The notes: generated by a model from the letters alone, not told the origin. 64,000 nucleotides of DNA from Bradyrhizobium zhanjiangense (GCF_004114935.1 NZ_CP022221.1:5787001-5851000); one strand, 5' to 3'. Counted from the first letter of the stretch, positions 18,397 through 26,688 are shown. Program-made: numbers and translations.

Positions 18397-19872
18397 ATGC
18401 CGGCTGCCTTCCCGTCGTCCCCACCCACTATCCCGACCGCTCCCTTGACCGCCGAGATGCGCGATGCGTTGCGCGCGATCGTGGGCGAGAAGGGATTTAT
18501 CGAGGACGAGCACGGCAAGCAGCCGTTCGTGACGGACTGGCGCGGATTGCTGGTCGGCGGCGCTGGCGCGGTCGTTCGTCCCGGTAGCACCGGGGAAGTG
18601 TCCAAAGTGGTCCGGCTTTGCCATGAGCAAGGCGTCGCGATCGTGCCGCAGGGCGGCAACACCGGCCTGATGGGTGGGGCAACGCCCTGGCCTGCGCACA
18701 ACGGCATCGTGTTGTCGCTCGGCCGCATGAACCGCATTCTGGAGGTCGATCCCGTCGGCTATTCGATGACGGTCGAGGCCGGCTGCGTGCTGCAGACGCT
18801 GCAGGAGACCGCGGCCAGTCACGACAGGTTCCTGCCCCTCAGTCTTGGCGCGCAGGGCTCGTGCACGATCGGCGGCAATCTGTCGACGAACGCCGGCGGC
18901 GTGCAGGTGCTGCGCTATGGCAATGCCCGCAATCTCGTTCTGGGGCTCGAAGTCGTGTTGGCCAATGGCGATGTCTGGGACGGACTGCGTGCGCTCAAGA
19001 AGGACAACACGGGCTACGACCTCAAGCATCTGTTCATGGGCGCCGAAGGCACGCTCGGCATCATCACCAAGGCCGTCCTCAAGCTATGGCCAGCGCCGAA
19101 GGACGTCTGCACCGCGTGGCTGGCGATCCGCGATCCGCGCGCAGCCCTGGAGATCCTATCCGAAGCGCACGCAGCGTCCGAGGATAATGTCGGCTCTTGC
19201 GAGCTGATGAGCCGCAGCGCCATCGACATGGTGCTGCATCACATTCCCGGCACCCAGGATCCGCTCAAGGCGGATACGCCATGGTACCTCCTGCTCGAAT
19301 GGTCGTCCGCGCGCCCACGCCGGGACGGGACCGAGGGCATGTCCGAGAAGATGGAGCAGTTTCTGGCCGATCAGCTCGAGGCCGGCCACGTGCTCGATGC
19401 GGCGATCGCACACACGGTCAGTCAATCGCGCAATATGTGGCGCATCCGAGAGGGCGTCGCCGAGGCCTCCAGGGCCGAGGGACCGGGGCTCAGCTACGAT
19501 GTCTCAGTGGCGATCTCCAGGATTCCGGAGTTCATCGACAAGGGGCTCAAGGCCGTGCTCGGCATTCTCCCGACCATTCGCCCCTATCCGCTGGGGCACA
19601 TTGGCGACGGCAATCTGCATTTTTCGTTCATGGGGCCCAAGGGCATGGATCAGCAGACGCTGACCCAATACAAGGGCGCCATCACGCGGGCCGTGAACGA
19701 TCTCATCACCTCCATGGGCGGCTCGATCTCGGCGGAACACGGCATCGGCATCGACAAGCTCGACGAGCTCAGTCACTACCGCTCGAAGACCGAGCTCGAC
19801 ATCATGCGCACGATCAAGCGCGCGCTCGATCCGCAAAACATCATGAATCCCGGCAAGGTGCTGCGGCTGTGA
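18397..19872 (+). CDS. FAD-linked D-2-hydroxyacid dehydrogenase (GlcD/D2HGDH-like)
   Basis: A 491-residue flavoprotein of the VAO/PCMH family oxidising a D-2-hydroxyacid to the 2-ketoacid. The FAD-binding part contains VPQGGNTGLMGGATP near residue 83 and GGNLSTNAGGVQVLRYGNAR. The C-terminal domain has the metal/substrate motif PLGHIGDGNLHFSF and SAEHGIGIDKLDEL. I chose the ATG at 18397, which has GAGGAAAG upstream. It lies about 115 bases downstream of the ABC ATPase gene on the same strand. With the PLP enzyme it suggests a route in which an amino compound becomes a hydroxy- or ketoacid. Candidate substrates are D-2-hydroxyglutarate, D-lactate or glycolate-like acids; sequence alone does not decide. 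Confidence 0.85.
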   Translation: MPAAFPSSPPTIPTAPLTAEMRDALRAIVGEKGFIEDEHGKQPFVTDWRGLLVGGAGAVVRPGSTGEVSKVVRLCHEQGVAIVPQGGNTGLMGGATPWPAHNGIVLSLGRMNRILEVDPVGYSMTVEAGCVLQTLQETAASHDRFLPLSLGAQGSCTIGGNLSTNAGGVQVLRYGNARNLVLGLEVVLANGDVWDGLRALKKDNTGYDLKHLFMGAEGTLGIITKAVLKLWPAPKDVCTAWLAIRDPRAALEILSEAHAASEDNVGSCELMSRSAIDMVLHHIPGTQDPLKADTPWYLLLEWSSARPRRDGTEGMSEKMEQFLADQLEAGHVLDAAIAHTVSQSRNMWRIREGVAEASRAEGPGLSYDVSVAISRIPEFIDKGLKAVLGILPTIRPYPLGHIGDGNLHFSFMGPKGMDQQTLTQYKGAITRAVNDLITSMGGSISAEHGIGIDKLDELSHYRSKTELDIMRTIKRALDPQNIMNPGKVLRL

Positions 19873-19879
19873 CCGGTGA

Positions 19880-20533
19880 TCAACAGGTCTTCTGCTGCAA
19901 ATGCTGGACGCAGGTGCAGGTCGACGTCGCCGGATATTTCACGTCGTAATAGGGAAAGCTCGAGGTGGCCGGGCTGTTGGTCGAACAACGCGGGAACAGA
20001 TAGTAGCTGTCGGACAGCTTCACGGTGCCGGCGATGGTGAAGCCGAGGTTGGGCGCATAGTCGTAGGACACCTCACTCAGAATGAGCGAGATGTTGGCGT
20101 TGCTGGTACCGCTCGGCGCGGTAAACGATGACAAGGTCATCTGCTGACCGACGGTTCGCGCTCCCGAGGAACTCGTCGACTTGCTCCACTGCACCGTCGC
20201 CTTCCCCGTGCTGTCGGTCGACACTTCCGAGACCGTGATCGTCATCAAGGAGGTCGAGCCGTTCTTGGTAGGATATGGGGCCATGATGGCGGTCGCCGCC
20301 GCGAGAATACCGTCCATCTGAGACGACGTCACCGCCGTGTTCTGCGTGATCATGTCGGCGACACTGTGCGCGGTCGCGCTGACCTTGACGTTCATGGCGA
20401 GGCCGTTGCCGAGCTCGACACCGCCGACATAGAGCACCAGCATGAATGGCGCCACCATGGCGAACTCCGTCGCTGCAACGGCGCGGACATCGGTCAACAG
20501 GTGCCGAGCGCGAGACGACAGGGCGGAAATCAT
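19880..20533 (-). CDS. TadE/TadG-like pilus assembly family protein
   Basis: A 217-residue protein with a short basic leader (SRARHLLTDVR) then AVAATEFAMVAPFMLVLYVG, the Glu-containing pseudopilin-like N-terminal helix of TadE-type proteins. The rest is Ser/Thr/Asn-rich and presumably extracytoplasmic, with four cysteines in the last 35 residues (two as CTC, one as the final residue). The start ATG at 20533 overlaps the stop of the upstream TadE-like gene (ATGA). It is the last of a three-gene minus-strand unit. Its exact role in Tad pilus or envelope assembly is not known. Confidence 0.75.
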   Translation of the reverse strand: MISALSSRARHLLTDVRAVAATEFAMVAPFMLVLYVGGVELGNGLAMNVKVSATAHSVADMITQNTAVTSSQMDGILAAATAIMAPYPTKNGSTSLMTITVSEVSTDSTGKATVQWSKSTSSSGARTVGQQMTLSSFTAPSGTSNANISLILSEVSYDYAPNLGFTIAGTVKLSDSYYLFPRCSTNSPATSSFPYYDVKYPATSTCTCVQHLQQKTC

Positions 20534-21090
20534 CAGGAAGCTCCTGGCTCGTTCTGGAACGCGGCGGACGACATGATCAGCCGGTTGCCGTTGCTGAGGT
20601 TCGAGAGATTGAAACCGAGCGGCCCGAGCACGACCGGCCACACATACATGACGCGGAGAACGACGATGTCGCCGGCGTCGCCCGGATCGTACTGCCAGGT
20701 ATTGGTGACGTTGCCCGAGCCGTCGAAGGTCAGGGTCGGCATCGCCGTGTTCGCGGACGTCCATGAAGTCGCCACCTGCATGTCGACCATCAGGCCGCTG
20801 CAATTGAACAGGATAACGATCTGATCGCAGACCTTTTGCTTGAAAACCGCCTGCGTCATCTTCGCGGACTGAACCTGCCCGGTCATGACGAGGCGCGCCG
20901 ACTGGCGCACGACGGATTCGAGCATCTGCTGGGCGAAGAAGACCAGAAACGTCTGGAGGAGCGCGATGATGAGCGCGAGGAACGGCGCAGCGACCAGCGC
21001 GAATTCGACGGCCGTGGCGCCCCTCCTATCCCGCGCGAACGCGGCGCAGCGATTGCGGCGGCTCTTGGTTGTTGCGGCGGGGCCAATCAT
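20533..21090 (-). CDS. TadE-like pseudopilin family protein
   Basis: A 185-residue protein. Residues 20-50 read RDRRGATAVEFALVAAPFLA and a following hydrophobic run, the canonical RRG-A-x-x-EFA TadE motif that can be processed like a prepilin. The remainder is a small extracytoplasmic domain with cysteines in KVCDQIVILFNCSG. It begins 12 bases after the vWA-containing gene and overlaps the following gene by 4 bases, so all three are expressed together. Confidence 0.82.
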   Translation of the reverse strand: MIGPAATTKSRRNRCAAFARDRRGATAVEFALVAAPFLALIIALLQTFLVFFAQQMLESVVRQSARLVMTGQVQSAKMTQAVFKQKVCDQIVILFNCSGLMVDMQVATSWTSANTAMPTLTFDGSGNVTNTWQYDPGDAGDIVVLRVMYVWPVVLGPLGFNLSNLSNGNRLIMSSAAFQNEPGAS

Positions 21091-21102
21091 GGCGCTTCTT
21101 CT

Positions 21103-22521
21103 CTACTGCACGAGGCTGGCTGTGCTGGACGCGACTTTGAGGAAAAGGTTGGTCAGCGCCGCGGAAATGTCGCCGCCGGTCTGAACGCTCGCGTACAGAC
21201 CGGGCGAGGCGCATGATTCCAGCCGTTGCGCGATCGTACCCGTGGACGAGGACGGATTATTGAATTGCGCGATGCGCGTGTTGTACCAGTTGTCGGTCGG
21301 CAGCTGCAGATACTCGGTGTAGAGAACCGCGATGCGAATGCCGCGGTTCTTGATCGTCGTGCATGTCGCGGTATTGAGCGGCTGCTGGCAGCGCACTTGC
21401 GTGGTGCCGACGGTTGGAAGCGGATAGGTGGCATTCGGATCGCAGCTTGCAGTCTTCGGGATCAGCTTGTCTTCAACCCCGTCGGTCACGAGGAACACCA
21501 CCTCCTGCGGCGTATCGCCGGCTTGGTTGGTGCCGCTGCCAGGGGCGGGCATGACGCCGTTGACGCCTGTCAGCCCACCTGAGATGTCCGAGCCGTAGTC
21601 GGTGGAGCAATTGCCGTAAATGACGCAGTTCTGGTGATCCACCGTCATGAGCTGAATGTTGCCGATCATCGTGCCCGCGGTCGTGGGGGTCGTCAGCGTC
21701 TGGATCGTGTTGAAATTGTAGTCGAAGGTGTAGATGGCGGCCTTGTAGGTGGTGTTGTTGAGCGCCGCCATGCACTGCATGACGCCGCCCGAAACACCCG
21801 ATTGCGGGCACGACCAGGGCCCCACGAGCAATTGCTTGACGGCATTGGTCACGAGATCGATTCGCAATGTGATGTTCTTATTGCGTGCGACGGTGAGATT
21901 ATCCTTGTTGGTCGAACTCGGGTTTTGGTTATTGGGATGGACTTCGTGACAGGCGAACGCGCAGTTTCTCGCGTATGAAGGCTGACTGCTCGTAGCAGCG
22001 ATCATGTTGTTGATGTCGGTCTGCGTCGCTGCGATCGCCATCGACGGCGAGTCGTCCAGCACCAGGTAGAAATTCATATTGGGCGCGCTCGACGCCTTCG
22101 CCGTCGCCGAACCGGCCACCTGCCAGGTCTGCTTGCCGAGGACGCCGGGGAAATTATTGATGGACTCCGCGGTGTAGGACACCGTGATGGTCCGCGCGAG
22201 ACCGGAATCGGTGACAGTGACCGTTGGCGTCGGGACCGCCGACAGGCCGGGAAGATTCGCCTTCGCTGCGAAGACGGCTTCCGCGGTCGCCCTGACCACG
22301 GACGTGTCGGTCTGCGTCAGCATCGCCGGCCGCACGGCTGCGATCGCGGCGGCGTCGGCGGCTGCGTTCAATTGCTCGCGCTTGCGCAAGGCCAGCGTGT
22401 AATCCAGCGTCATGCCCAGGAGAAAGATGGTCGGGACCATCATGAGCGCGAAGATAATGGCGACGTTGGCCTTCCGATCTCTGGCGAAACGGAGCACTAC
22501 CCGGCGGAGCATGACCTTCAT
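21103..22521 (-). CDS. TadG-like protein with von Willebrand factor A domain
   Basis: A 472-residue membrane-anchored protein. The N-terminal region (RDRKANVAIIFALMMVPTIF) is the TadG/DUF2134-type pseudopilin helix, followed by LNAAADAAAIAAVR. A vWA domain starts near residue 150 with the metal-site motif Asp156-x-Ser158-x-Ser160 in FYLVLDDSPSMA. The inserted loop contains CAFACHEVHP (Cys187, Cys191, His192). I chose the ATG at 22521; an earlier in-frame start at 22644 adds a Pro/Arg/Ser leader that does not look coding. It heads the three-gene unit and probably acts outside the cytoplasmic membrane in surface assembly. Confidence 0.8.
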   Translation of the reverse strand: MKVMLRRVVLRFARDRKANVAIIFALMMVPTIFLLGMTLDYTLALRKREQLNAAADAAAIAAVRPAMLTQTDTSVVRATAEAVFAAKANLPGLSAVPTPTVTVTDSGLARTITVSYTAESINNFPGVLGKQTWQVAGSATAKASSAPNMNFYLVLDDSPSMAIAATQTDINNMIAATSSQPSYARNCAFACHEVHPNNQNPSSTNKDNLTVARNKNITLRIDLVTNAVKQLLVGPWSCPQSGVSGGVMQCMAALNNTTYKAAIYTFDYNFNTIQTLTTPTTAGTMIGNIQLMTVDHQNCVIYGNCSTDYGSDISGGLTGVNGVMPAPGSGTNQAGDTPQEVVFLVTDGVEDKLIPKTASCDPNATYPLPTVGTTQVRCQQPLNTATCTTIKNRGIRIAVLYTEYLQLPTDNWYNTRIAQFNNPSSSTGTIAQRLESCASPGLYASVQTGGDISAALTNLFLKVASSTASLVQ

Positions 22522-22944
22522 CCTGATTGCCGCGTAGCGGCAAAAATACTTCCTGAAATCCCGTGATGGAGGAGACGCAGCATTCCTGCCGGCGACCCCC
22601 GCGCATCGCAGGCCGGAATATGGATTTGGCCTCTTAATCAACACTTACGTGCAATCCACAAACATGGACTGCGACAAATTGAGATGTCTCATATTGAGAA
22701 AGCATCATTAACGCCGGATAAACGCGATCATGGAGATTGCGGGCAGGAGCATCCGGACGGTCGGATGGCGGCCTCGAGGCCGGCGCCAGGCTGCACCAAT
22801 TCCTGTCGATTGAAGCGGATCGCAAGCGGCCGCAGGCCAGGATGACGGCATCCGGGCCTGGCCCGGCGCAGCTGCCCTGAGGCACGAAGGCCCGCGGTTG
22901 CTACGGCAAGCCGGCCGCGGATAACCCGGAAGAACGCTTGCAGC
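22522..22944. other. gene-free stretch upstream of the Tad-like unit
   Basis: No convincing gene in 423 bases. The first 180 bases are AT-richer and should hold the promoter of the Tad-like operon. A 12-base dyad TGAGA-TG-TCTCA lies at 22680-22691 and is followed by CATATTGAGA. The remainder (22730-22940) is GC-rich without recognisable structure. Confidence 0.4.
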
Positions 22945-23127
22945 TCACTGGATCGCAGCAGCGATCTTTTCCGCCGACATCAGCACCGGGAAGTTGGTGT
23001 TGGCGCAGGGCACCACCGGGAAGATCGAGGCGTCGACGACCCGCAGGCCCTGCACGCCCTTGACGCGGCCCTAGTTGTCGACCACCGCGAATTTCGGCAA
23101 AGTGTGACGGCTCTAGTTGATGCCGGG
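22945..23127 (-). pseudogene. C-terminal remnant of a GMC oxidoreductase with two in-frame amber codons
   Basis: Reading leftwards from about 23127, the frame gives PKFAVVDN, a TAG, then [18 protein letters not shown] and [20 protein letters not shown] to a TGA at 22945. This is the well-conserved C-terminal block of choline-dehydrogenase-like GMC flavoproteins. Two TAG codons (23113-23115 and 23071-23073) interrupt the frame, and the other about 480 residues are absent. It lies just downstream of the secreted-protein gene. It is a decayed fragment; the intact tail implies recent decay or that the stop changes were late. Confidence 0.75.
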
Positions 23128-23143
23128 CAATCCCGCCATCTTC

Positions 23144-23677
23144 TCAGCCGCGCGGGTTGACGACCGTGTAGCCCCGCAGCGAGCGCGCATGCATCCGCGT
23201 TGTGTGACCGCCCGAATTGGCGTCGTACGCCATCCACATGTCGCCTCCGAGGTGTTGCTCCAGGACGAAGACATGCCCGCGCCGGGCCGCGACCATTCCC
23301 GGTGCCGGCGACGTACGCGGAAAGCGCAGCCAGTTCGCAGCGAGATTCAATTCCGGCACCACACGCCCGAACACGCGCAGAGCCGCGCCGCAGCCGCAGA
23401 AGGATGAGGGGCAACCAGCCGGCCGCCCTCCGATGATGCGCGTGCCGGAGACACTCGCCGCCGTGGCGCCGCCTGCGTCGGCCACTGTCAGTTGCGTCGA
23501 GCGATAGGCTTGTAGTGAGGATCTGGGCGTCCGCTCACGGCGGGTTTGGGAATACGAGAAGTCGCAGGGCATCGTGACGTTGCATTCAGGTGCTTGATGA
23601 ATGCGATAGGGCCGGGCTTCGGAGGCAACGGAGCTAAAGGCAACGAAAAGGCACGCAGAAAGAACTGACTTGAACAT
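23144..23677 (-). CDS. secreted hypothetical protein with Cys/His-rich C-terminal half
   Basis: A 177-residue protein with a signal peptide (MFKSVLSACLFVAFSSVASE, cleavage near SEARP). After a Ser/Thr-rich linker, the conserved-looking part runs from about residue 84: GCPSSFCGCGAALRVFG, LAANWLRFP, GMVAARRGHVFVLEQHLGG and MAYDANSGGHTTRMHARS. I recall similar secreted proteins in Bradyrhizobium genomes without a known function. The order Cys...His in RRGHVFV...DANSGG is reminiscent of papain-like CHAP/NlpC amidase cores, but that is inference and catalytic residues are unproven. Confidence 0.7.
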   Translation of the reverse strand: MFKSVLSACLFVAFSSVASEARPYRIHQAPECNVTMPCDFSYSQTRRERTPRSSLQAYRSTQLTVADAGGATAASVSGTRIIGGRPAGCPSSFCGCGAALRVFGRVVPELNLAANWLRFPRTSPAPGMVAARRGHVFVLEQHLGGDMWMAYDANSGGHTTRMHARSLRGYTVVNPRG

Positions 23678-24129
23678 TGCAGGGCTCCAAATTGTGAAAT
23701 CCCTGCCCCGCAGCGAGCAACCAATAACAGTTTGGCTGAAATCGGCCTAAAGAGCGGCTGAAAGTGGTTGCATTTGCGGGCTGGCCTCCGCAACCGTTGT
23801 AAACCAGACGTAGCGGCCGGAACGATTAACTCGCAGAGAACGAATGGCGTATCGTCGAAACTGAGACTTGACCAATTGTGCATCAGCGACGGCTATGTCG
23901 CTGCAAACCGCGGTCAAGTGTCCCCAGCTAGCGCGCAGGCGCGTGGGGAATTTCCCATCGCTCGAGACGATCGATTGACGCTTGCCGTTCGTGCTGGCCC
24001 AGCCAAATCATGAGGAGGACCAGCGCGCCGGCGAGAGCGCCGATGCCGAAATACAAGCTCCTCATGCGCGACGAATGCGGCACGCCCGGAAAGGTTCCTC
24101 GCCCGACCGCTGCAATCACGGCTTGAGCG
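23678..24129. other. 452-base stretch with at most one small gene
   Basis: The left part (23678-23927) shows no gene on either strand; it probably holds the promoter of the leftward secreted-protein gene. The right part carries a short minus-strand frame described separately. No repeat element of the families seen elsewhere is present. Confidence 0.4.
23928..24119 (-). CDS. possible small single-pass membrane protein
   Basis: A 63-codon frame from a GTG, with an internal ATG at 24065 giving MRSLYFGIGALAGALVLLMI then a charged tail (LGQHERQASIDRLERWEIPH). The hydrophobic segment followed by a charged tail is protein-like. There is no clear ribosome site and no recognised family. It lies downstream of, and on the same strand as, the carboxyltransferase gene with a 10-base gap, so it could be co-transcribed. 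Confidence 0.4.
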   Translation of the reverse strand: MIAAVGRGTFPGVPHSSRMRSLYFGIGALAGALVLLMIWLGQHERQASIDRLERWEIPHAPAR

Positions 24130-25689
24130 CTACGGCCTGATCGAAAAATTCTCCGGCGGCCCGGGCTTACGCAGCGGCTCGGCGAGGCGCGCGAACTCGC
24201 ACAGCAATGATCGCGTCTTCCTGGGATCGATGATCTCCTCGACCCAGAACTTTTCGGCCGAGCGGAACGGCGAGCGCAGCTTGTTGAGGCGCGCTTCGAT
24301 CTCCTTCAGCTTCGCGACCTTGTCCTCGGCCGCGTCGATATCGGCGCGGTAGGCGGCTTCGATGCCGCCTTCGAGCGGCAGCGAACCCCAATAGGCGGAC
24401 GGCCAGGCGTAGCGGATCGAGAAGCGATCGGCGGGCTGATGCACGACGCCGGCGACGCCGAAGGCGTTGCGCAGAATCACCGTGCACCAGGGCACGGTGG
24501 TCTGATTCACCGCGGCCATGGCGCGGACGCCGTGGCGGATGGTGGCGGCCTTCTCGGCATCGAGGCCGATCATGAAGCCGGGGCAGTCCATGAGATAGAC
24601 GATCGGCAGGTGGAAGGTCTCGGCGAAGTCGACCCAGCGCACCACCTTCTGGCAGGCATCTGCGGTCCAGGAGCCGCCATAATGAAAACTGTCGCTGGCG
24701 AGCAGCAGCACCGCCCTGCCCTCGAGCCGCGCGAGACCGACGATAACAGGCTTCCCGAAATTCTTGGCGACCTCGAAGAACGAGCCCTTGTCGACGACGG
24801 CGTCGATGATCGGGCGCACCTTATAGACCTGCTTGCGGTTGCGCGGCACCGCGCTCAGCAGCGCTTCCTCGGTGCGCTCTGGATTGTCGGTGCAGGGCAA
24901 GGTCGGCGGCAGCTCGTATACCGAGGACGGCAGATAAGACAGGAAGCGCCGCGCGCAGGCAAACGCCTCCTCCTCGGTCTCGACCGCGTGATCGATTGCC
25001 CCGGCGCGGGTCTGGATGTCGGCGCCGCCGAGCTCCTCCTTCGAGAGGTCCTGCCCCAGCGCCTTCACCACCGGCGGGCCCGCCACGAACATCGCGGACT
25101 TCCGGGTCATGATGGAATAGTGGCTGGCGGCAAGACGCGCGGCACCTAAACCCGCTACCGAACCGAGGCCGAGTGCGACCACCGGCACGCGCGACAGATT
25201 CTCCGTCGTGAAGCGATACCAGCGCGTGCCGCCGATGCCGCCCGGCAGATTGGCCGCGCCCTTGGTCTCGATGGTCTTGACCGAGCCGCCGCCGCCGGAG
25301 CCCTCAACGATGCGGATGATGGGCAGGCGGAAGTCGTGCGCCATCTCCTCCGCCATCAGCGGCTTGGCCGAGATCGACGCGTCCGCCGAGCCGCCGCGCA
25401 CCGTGAAATCGTCGCCGACCACGACCACGGTACGACCGTCGATGCGTGCGCGGCCGAACACGCAGTTCGCCGGCGTCACTTTCTGCAGCTCGCCGCTGGA
25501 ATCGTACTCACCGATGCCGGAGACGGCACCGATCTCGTGAAAGCTGCCCTTGTCGATCAGTCCGTCGATGCGCTCCCGAACAGTCAGTCGGCCCTGGTCA
25601 TGCTGTCGCTTGACCTTGTCAACGCCGCCCATCTCCCGCGCGAAGGCTTCGCGCCGGGTGAGCTCGTCGAGTTCCGGCTTCCAGTTCAT
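24130..25689 (-). CDS. acyl-CoA carboxylase carboxyltransferase subunit (propionyl-CoA carboxylase beta-like)
   Basis: A 519-residue biotin-dependent carboxyltransferase that moves a carboxyl group from carboxybiotin to an acyl-CoA. Both crotonase-like halves are present: RIVEGSGGGGSVKTIE and VVALGLGSVAGLGAARLAAS in the first, VYLMDCPGFMIGLDAEKAAT and NAFGVAGVVHQPADRFSIRY in the second. The start has a strong GGAGGGAG. Some family features differ from canonical PccB, for example VHQPADRFS where many have the GAYGAM-type tract, so the acyl-CoA may be unusual. The IclR gene precedes it and overlaps its 5' end by 71 bases. No biotin carboxylase gene is nearby. Confidence 0.85.
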   Translation of the reverse strand: MNWKPELDELTRREAFAREMGGVDKVKRQHDQGRLTVRERIDGLIDKGSFHEIGAVSGIGEYDSSGELQKVTPANCVFGRARIDGRTVVVVGDDFTVRGGSADASISAKPLMAEEMAHDFRLPIIRIVEGSGGGGSVKTIETKGAANLPGGIGGTRWYRFTTENLSRVPVVALGLGSVAGLGAARLAASHYSIMTRKSAMFVAGPPVVKALGQDLSKEELGGADIQTRAGAIDHAVETEEEAFACARRFLSYLPSSVYELPPTLPCTDNPERTEEALLSAVPRNRKQVYKVRPIIDAVVDKGSFFEVAKNFGKPVIVGLARLEGRAVLLLASDSFHYGGSWTADACQKVVRWVDFAETFHLPIVYLMDCPGFMIGLDAEKAATIRHGVRAMAAVNQTTVPWCTVILRNAFGVAGVVHQPADRFSIRYAWPSAYWGSLPLEGGIEAAYRADIDAAEDKVAKLKEIEARLNKLRSPFRSAEKFWVEEIIDPRKTRSLLCEFARLAEPLRKPGPPENFSIRP

Positions 25690-26593
25690 TCACTCCCTCC
25701 GAGTTGATCGGCTTGTTATTGTTGCGCACGGCCATTGCGACCGGCTTACGCGAGAGACGGTTGTTGAAGGCATCGCCCTCGGCGCCTTCCATCAGGCTGC
25801 CGAGCGAGCGGCCGAGCGTGAGCATCAACGGGGCGACTTCGTTATGCAGCCGCTGCTCGTCATACATTGCAGCCAGCAGGCCGATCGTGATGACGACGAA
25901 GGTCTGGTACTGCGGCGACCAGATCGGCACCGCGAGCCCGTTGATGTGCGGACTCCACAGGCCGCAGGCCACGACATAACCGCGCTCGCGCAGCGACTGC
26001 CGGTTGGCCTCGATGCGGGGCCTCAAGATTTTTGCAGCCTCGGGGGCCTCCCGCTCCATGTCCGCAATGAAGGCATCGCCGACCTCGGGCGCCAGTGCCG
26101 CGGTGTAGGCTGCGCCTGCCGCGGTCGAAGCCATCGAGATGCGGCTGCCGGTGCCCTCGTGCAGGCCGAGCGCACTCGCCGAGCGTGCGAACTGGAGGTA
26201 AACGAGATGGAAGCGATCGGGAACGACGAAGCCGACCGTGCCCGGAAGCTGCTCGGCGACTTCCTGAAGCCGCTGGCGGATCATGCTGCGCAGCTGCGCG
26301 CCCTTCATCATCGAGGCGCTCATCGCCACCGCACTCGGGCCGATGCGATATTTTTGATCGCGCGGCAGGTAGACGAGCTGGCCCATCCGCGTCAGCGTGT
26401 GCGTGAGCCGCGACACCGTCGAGCGCGGCAGGCCGCAGCGATTTGAAATCTCGAGATTGCCGAGCCGCGCCTCGTGGCCCTCGAAGCATCGCAATACGTC
26501 GAACGCGCGCGACACCACCTGGATGACATCACCCTCACCGGCATCGCCAGCGAGGACACCTTGCCTACTTAACCGCTCCGATCGTCGTCCCAT
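25619..26593 (-). CDS. IclR-family transcriptional regulator with extended C-terminus
   Basis: A 324-residue IclR protein. The helix-turn-helix lies near residues 40-65 (ISNRCGLPRSTVSRLTHTLT) and the effector domain continues to about residue 285. About 40 extra C-terminal residues, Arg/Asn-rich (MAVRNNNKPINSEG), run 71 bases into the carboxyltransferase gene in another frame. I take the ATG at 26593 with AGGGAA upstream; a GTG at 26635 would place the start inside a perfect palindrome. It probably controls the carboxyltransferase gene behind it and the divergent biotin carrier / TRAP genes. Confidence 0.82.
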   Translation of the reverse strand: MGRRSERLSRQGVLAGDAGEGDVIQVVSRAFDVLRCFEGHEARLGNLEISNRCGLPRSTVSRLTHTLTRMGQLVYLPRDQKYRIGPSAVAMSASMMKGAQLRSMIRQRLQEVAEQLPGTVGFVVPDRFHLVYLQFARSASALGLHEGTGSRISMASTAAGAAYTAALAPEVGDAFIADMEREAPEAAKILRPRIEANRQSLRERGYVVACGLWSPHINGLAVPIWSPQYQTFVVITIGLLAAMYDEQRLHNEVAPLMLTLGRSLGSLMEGAEGDAFNNRLSRKPVAMAVRNNNKPINSEGVNELEAGTRRAHPARSLRAGDGRR

Positions 26594-26620
26594 GTTCCCT
26601 ACCAGCTTGTTTCGCTCTGC

Positions 26621-26633
26621 GGAATTAAATTCC
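26621..26633. promoter_or_regulatory. perfect palindrome GGAATT-A-AATTCC, candidate IclR operator
   Basis: A 13-base odd palindrome 28 bases upstream of the IclR ATG and 56 bases upstream of the divergent biotin carrier gene. IclR-type regulators commonly bind GGAA/TTCC-armed dyads of about this size, so it is a good candidate for divergent control. Confidence 0.55.
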
Positions 26634-26688
26634 ACTTGCAGACGACGCTACCTCAGGCATTTTGCGACGACAACAAAAAGGCGATGGC

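Noticed and set aside
21931..21961. CAFACH in the vWA protein as a cytochrome c heme site
   Set aside because: Spacing is CX3CH, not CXXCH, and the loop is inside a vWA domain with no cytochrome fold; kept only as a metal or disulfide curiosity.
22945..23127. Amber codons in the GMC tail as selenocysteine-like or pyrrolysine recoding
   Set aside because: TAG recoding by pyrrolysine is not expected in this lineage, and most of the gene is missing, so simple decay is the better reading.
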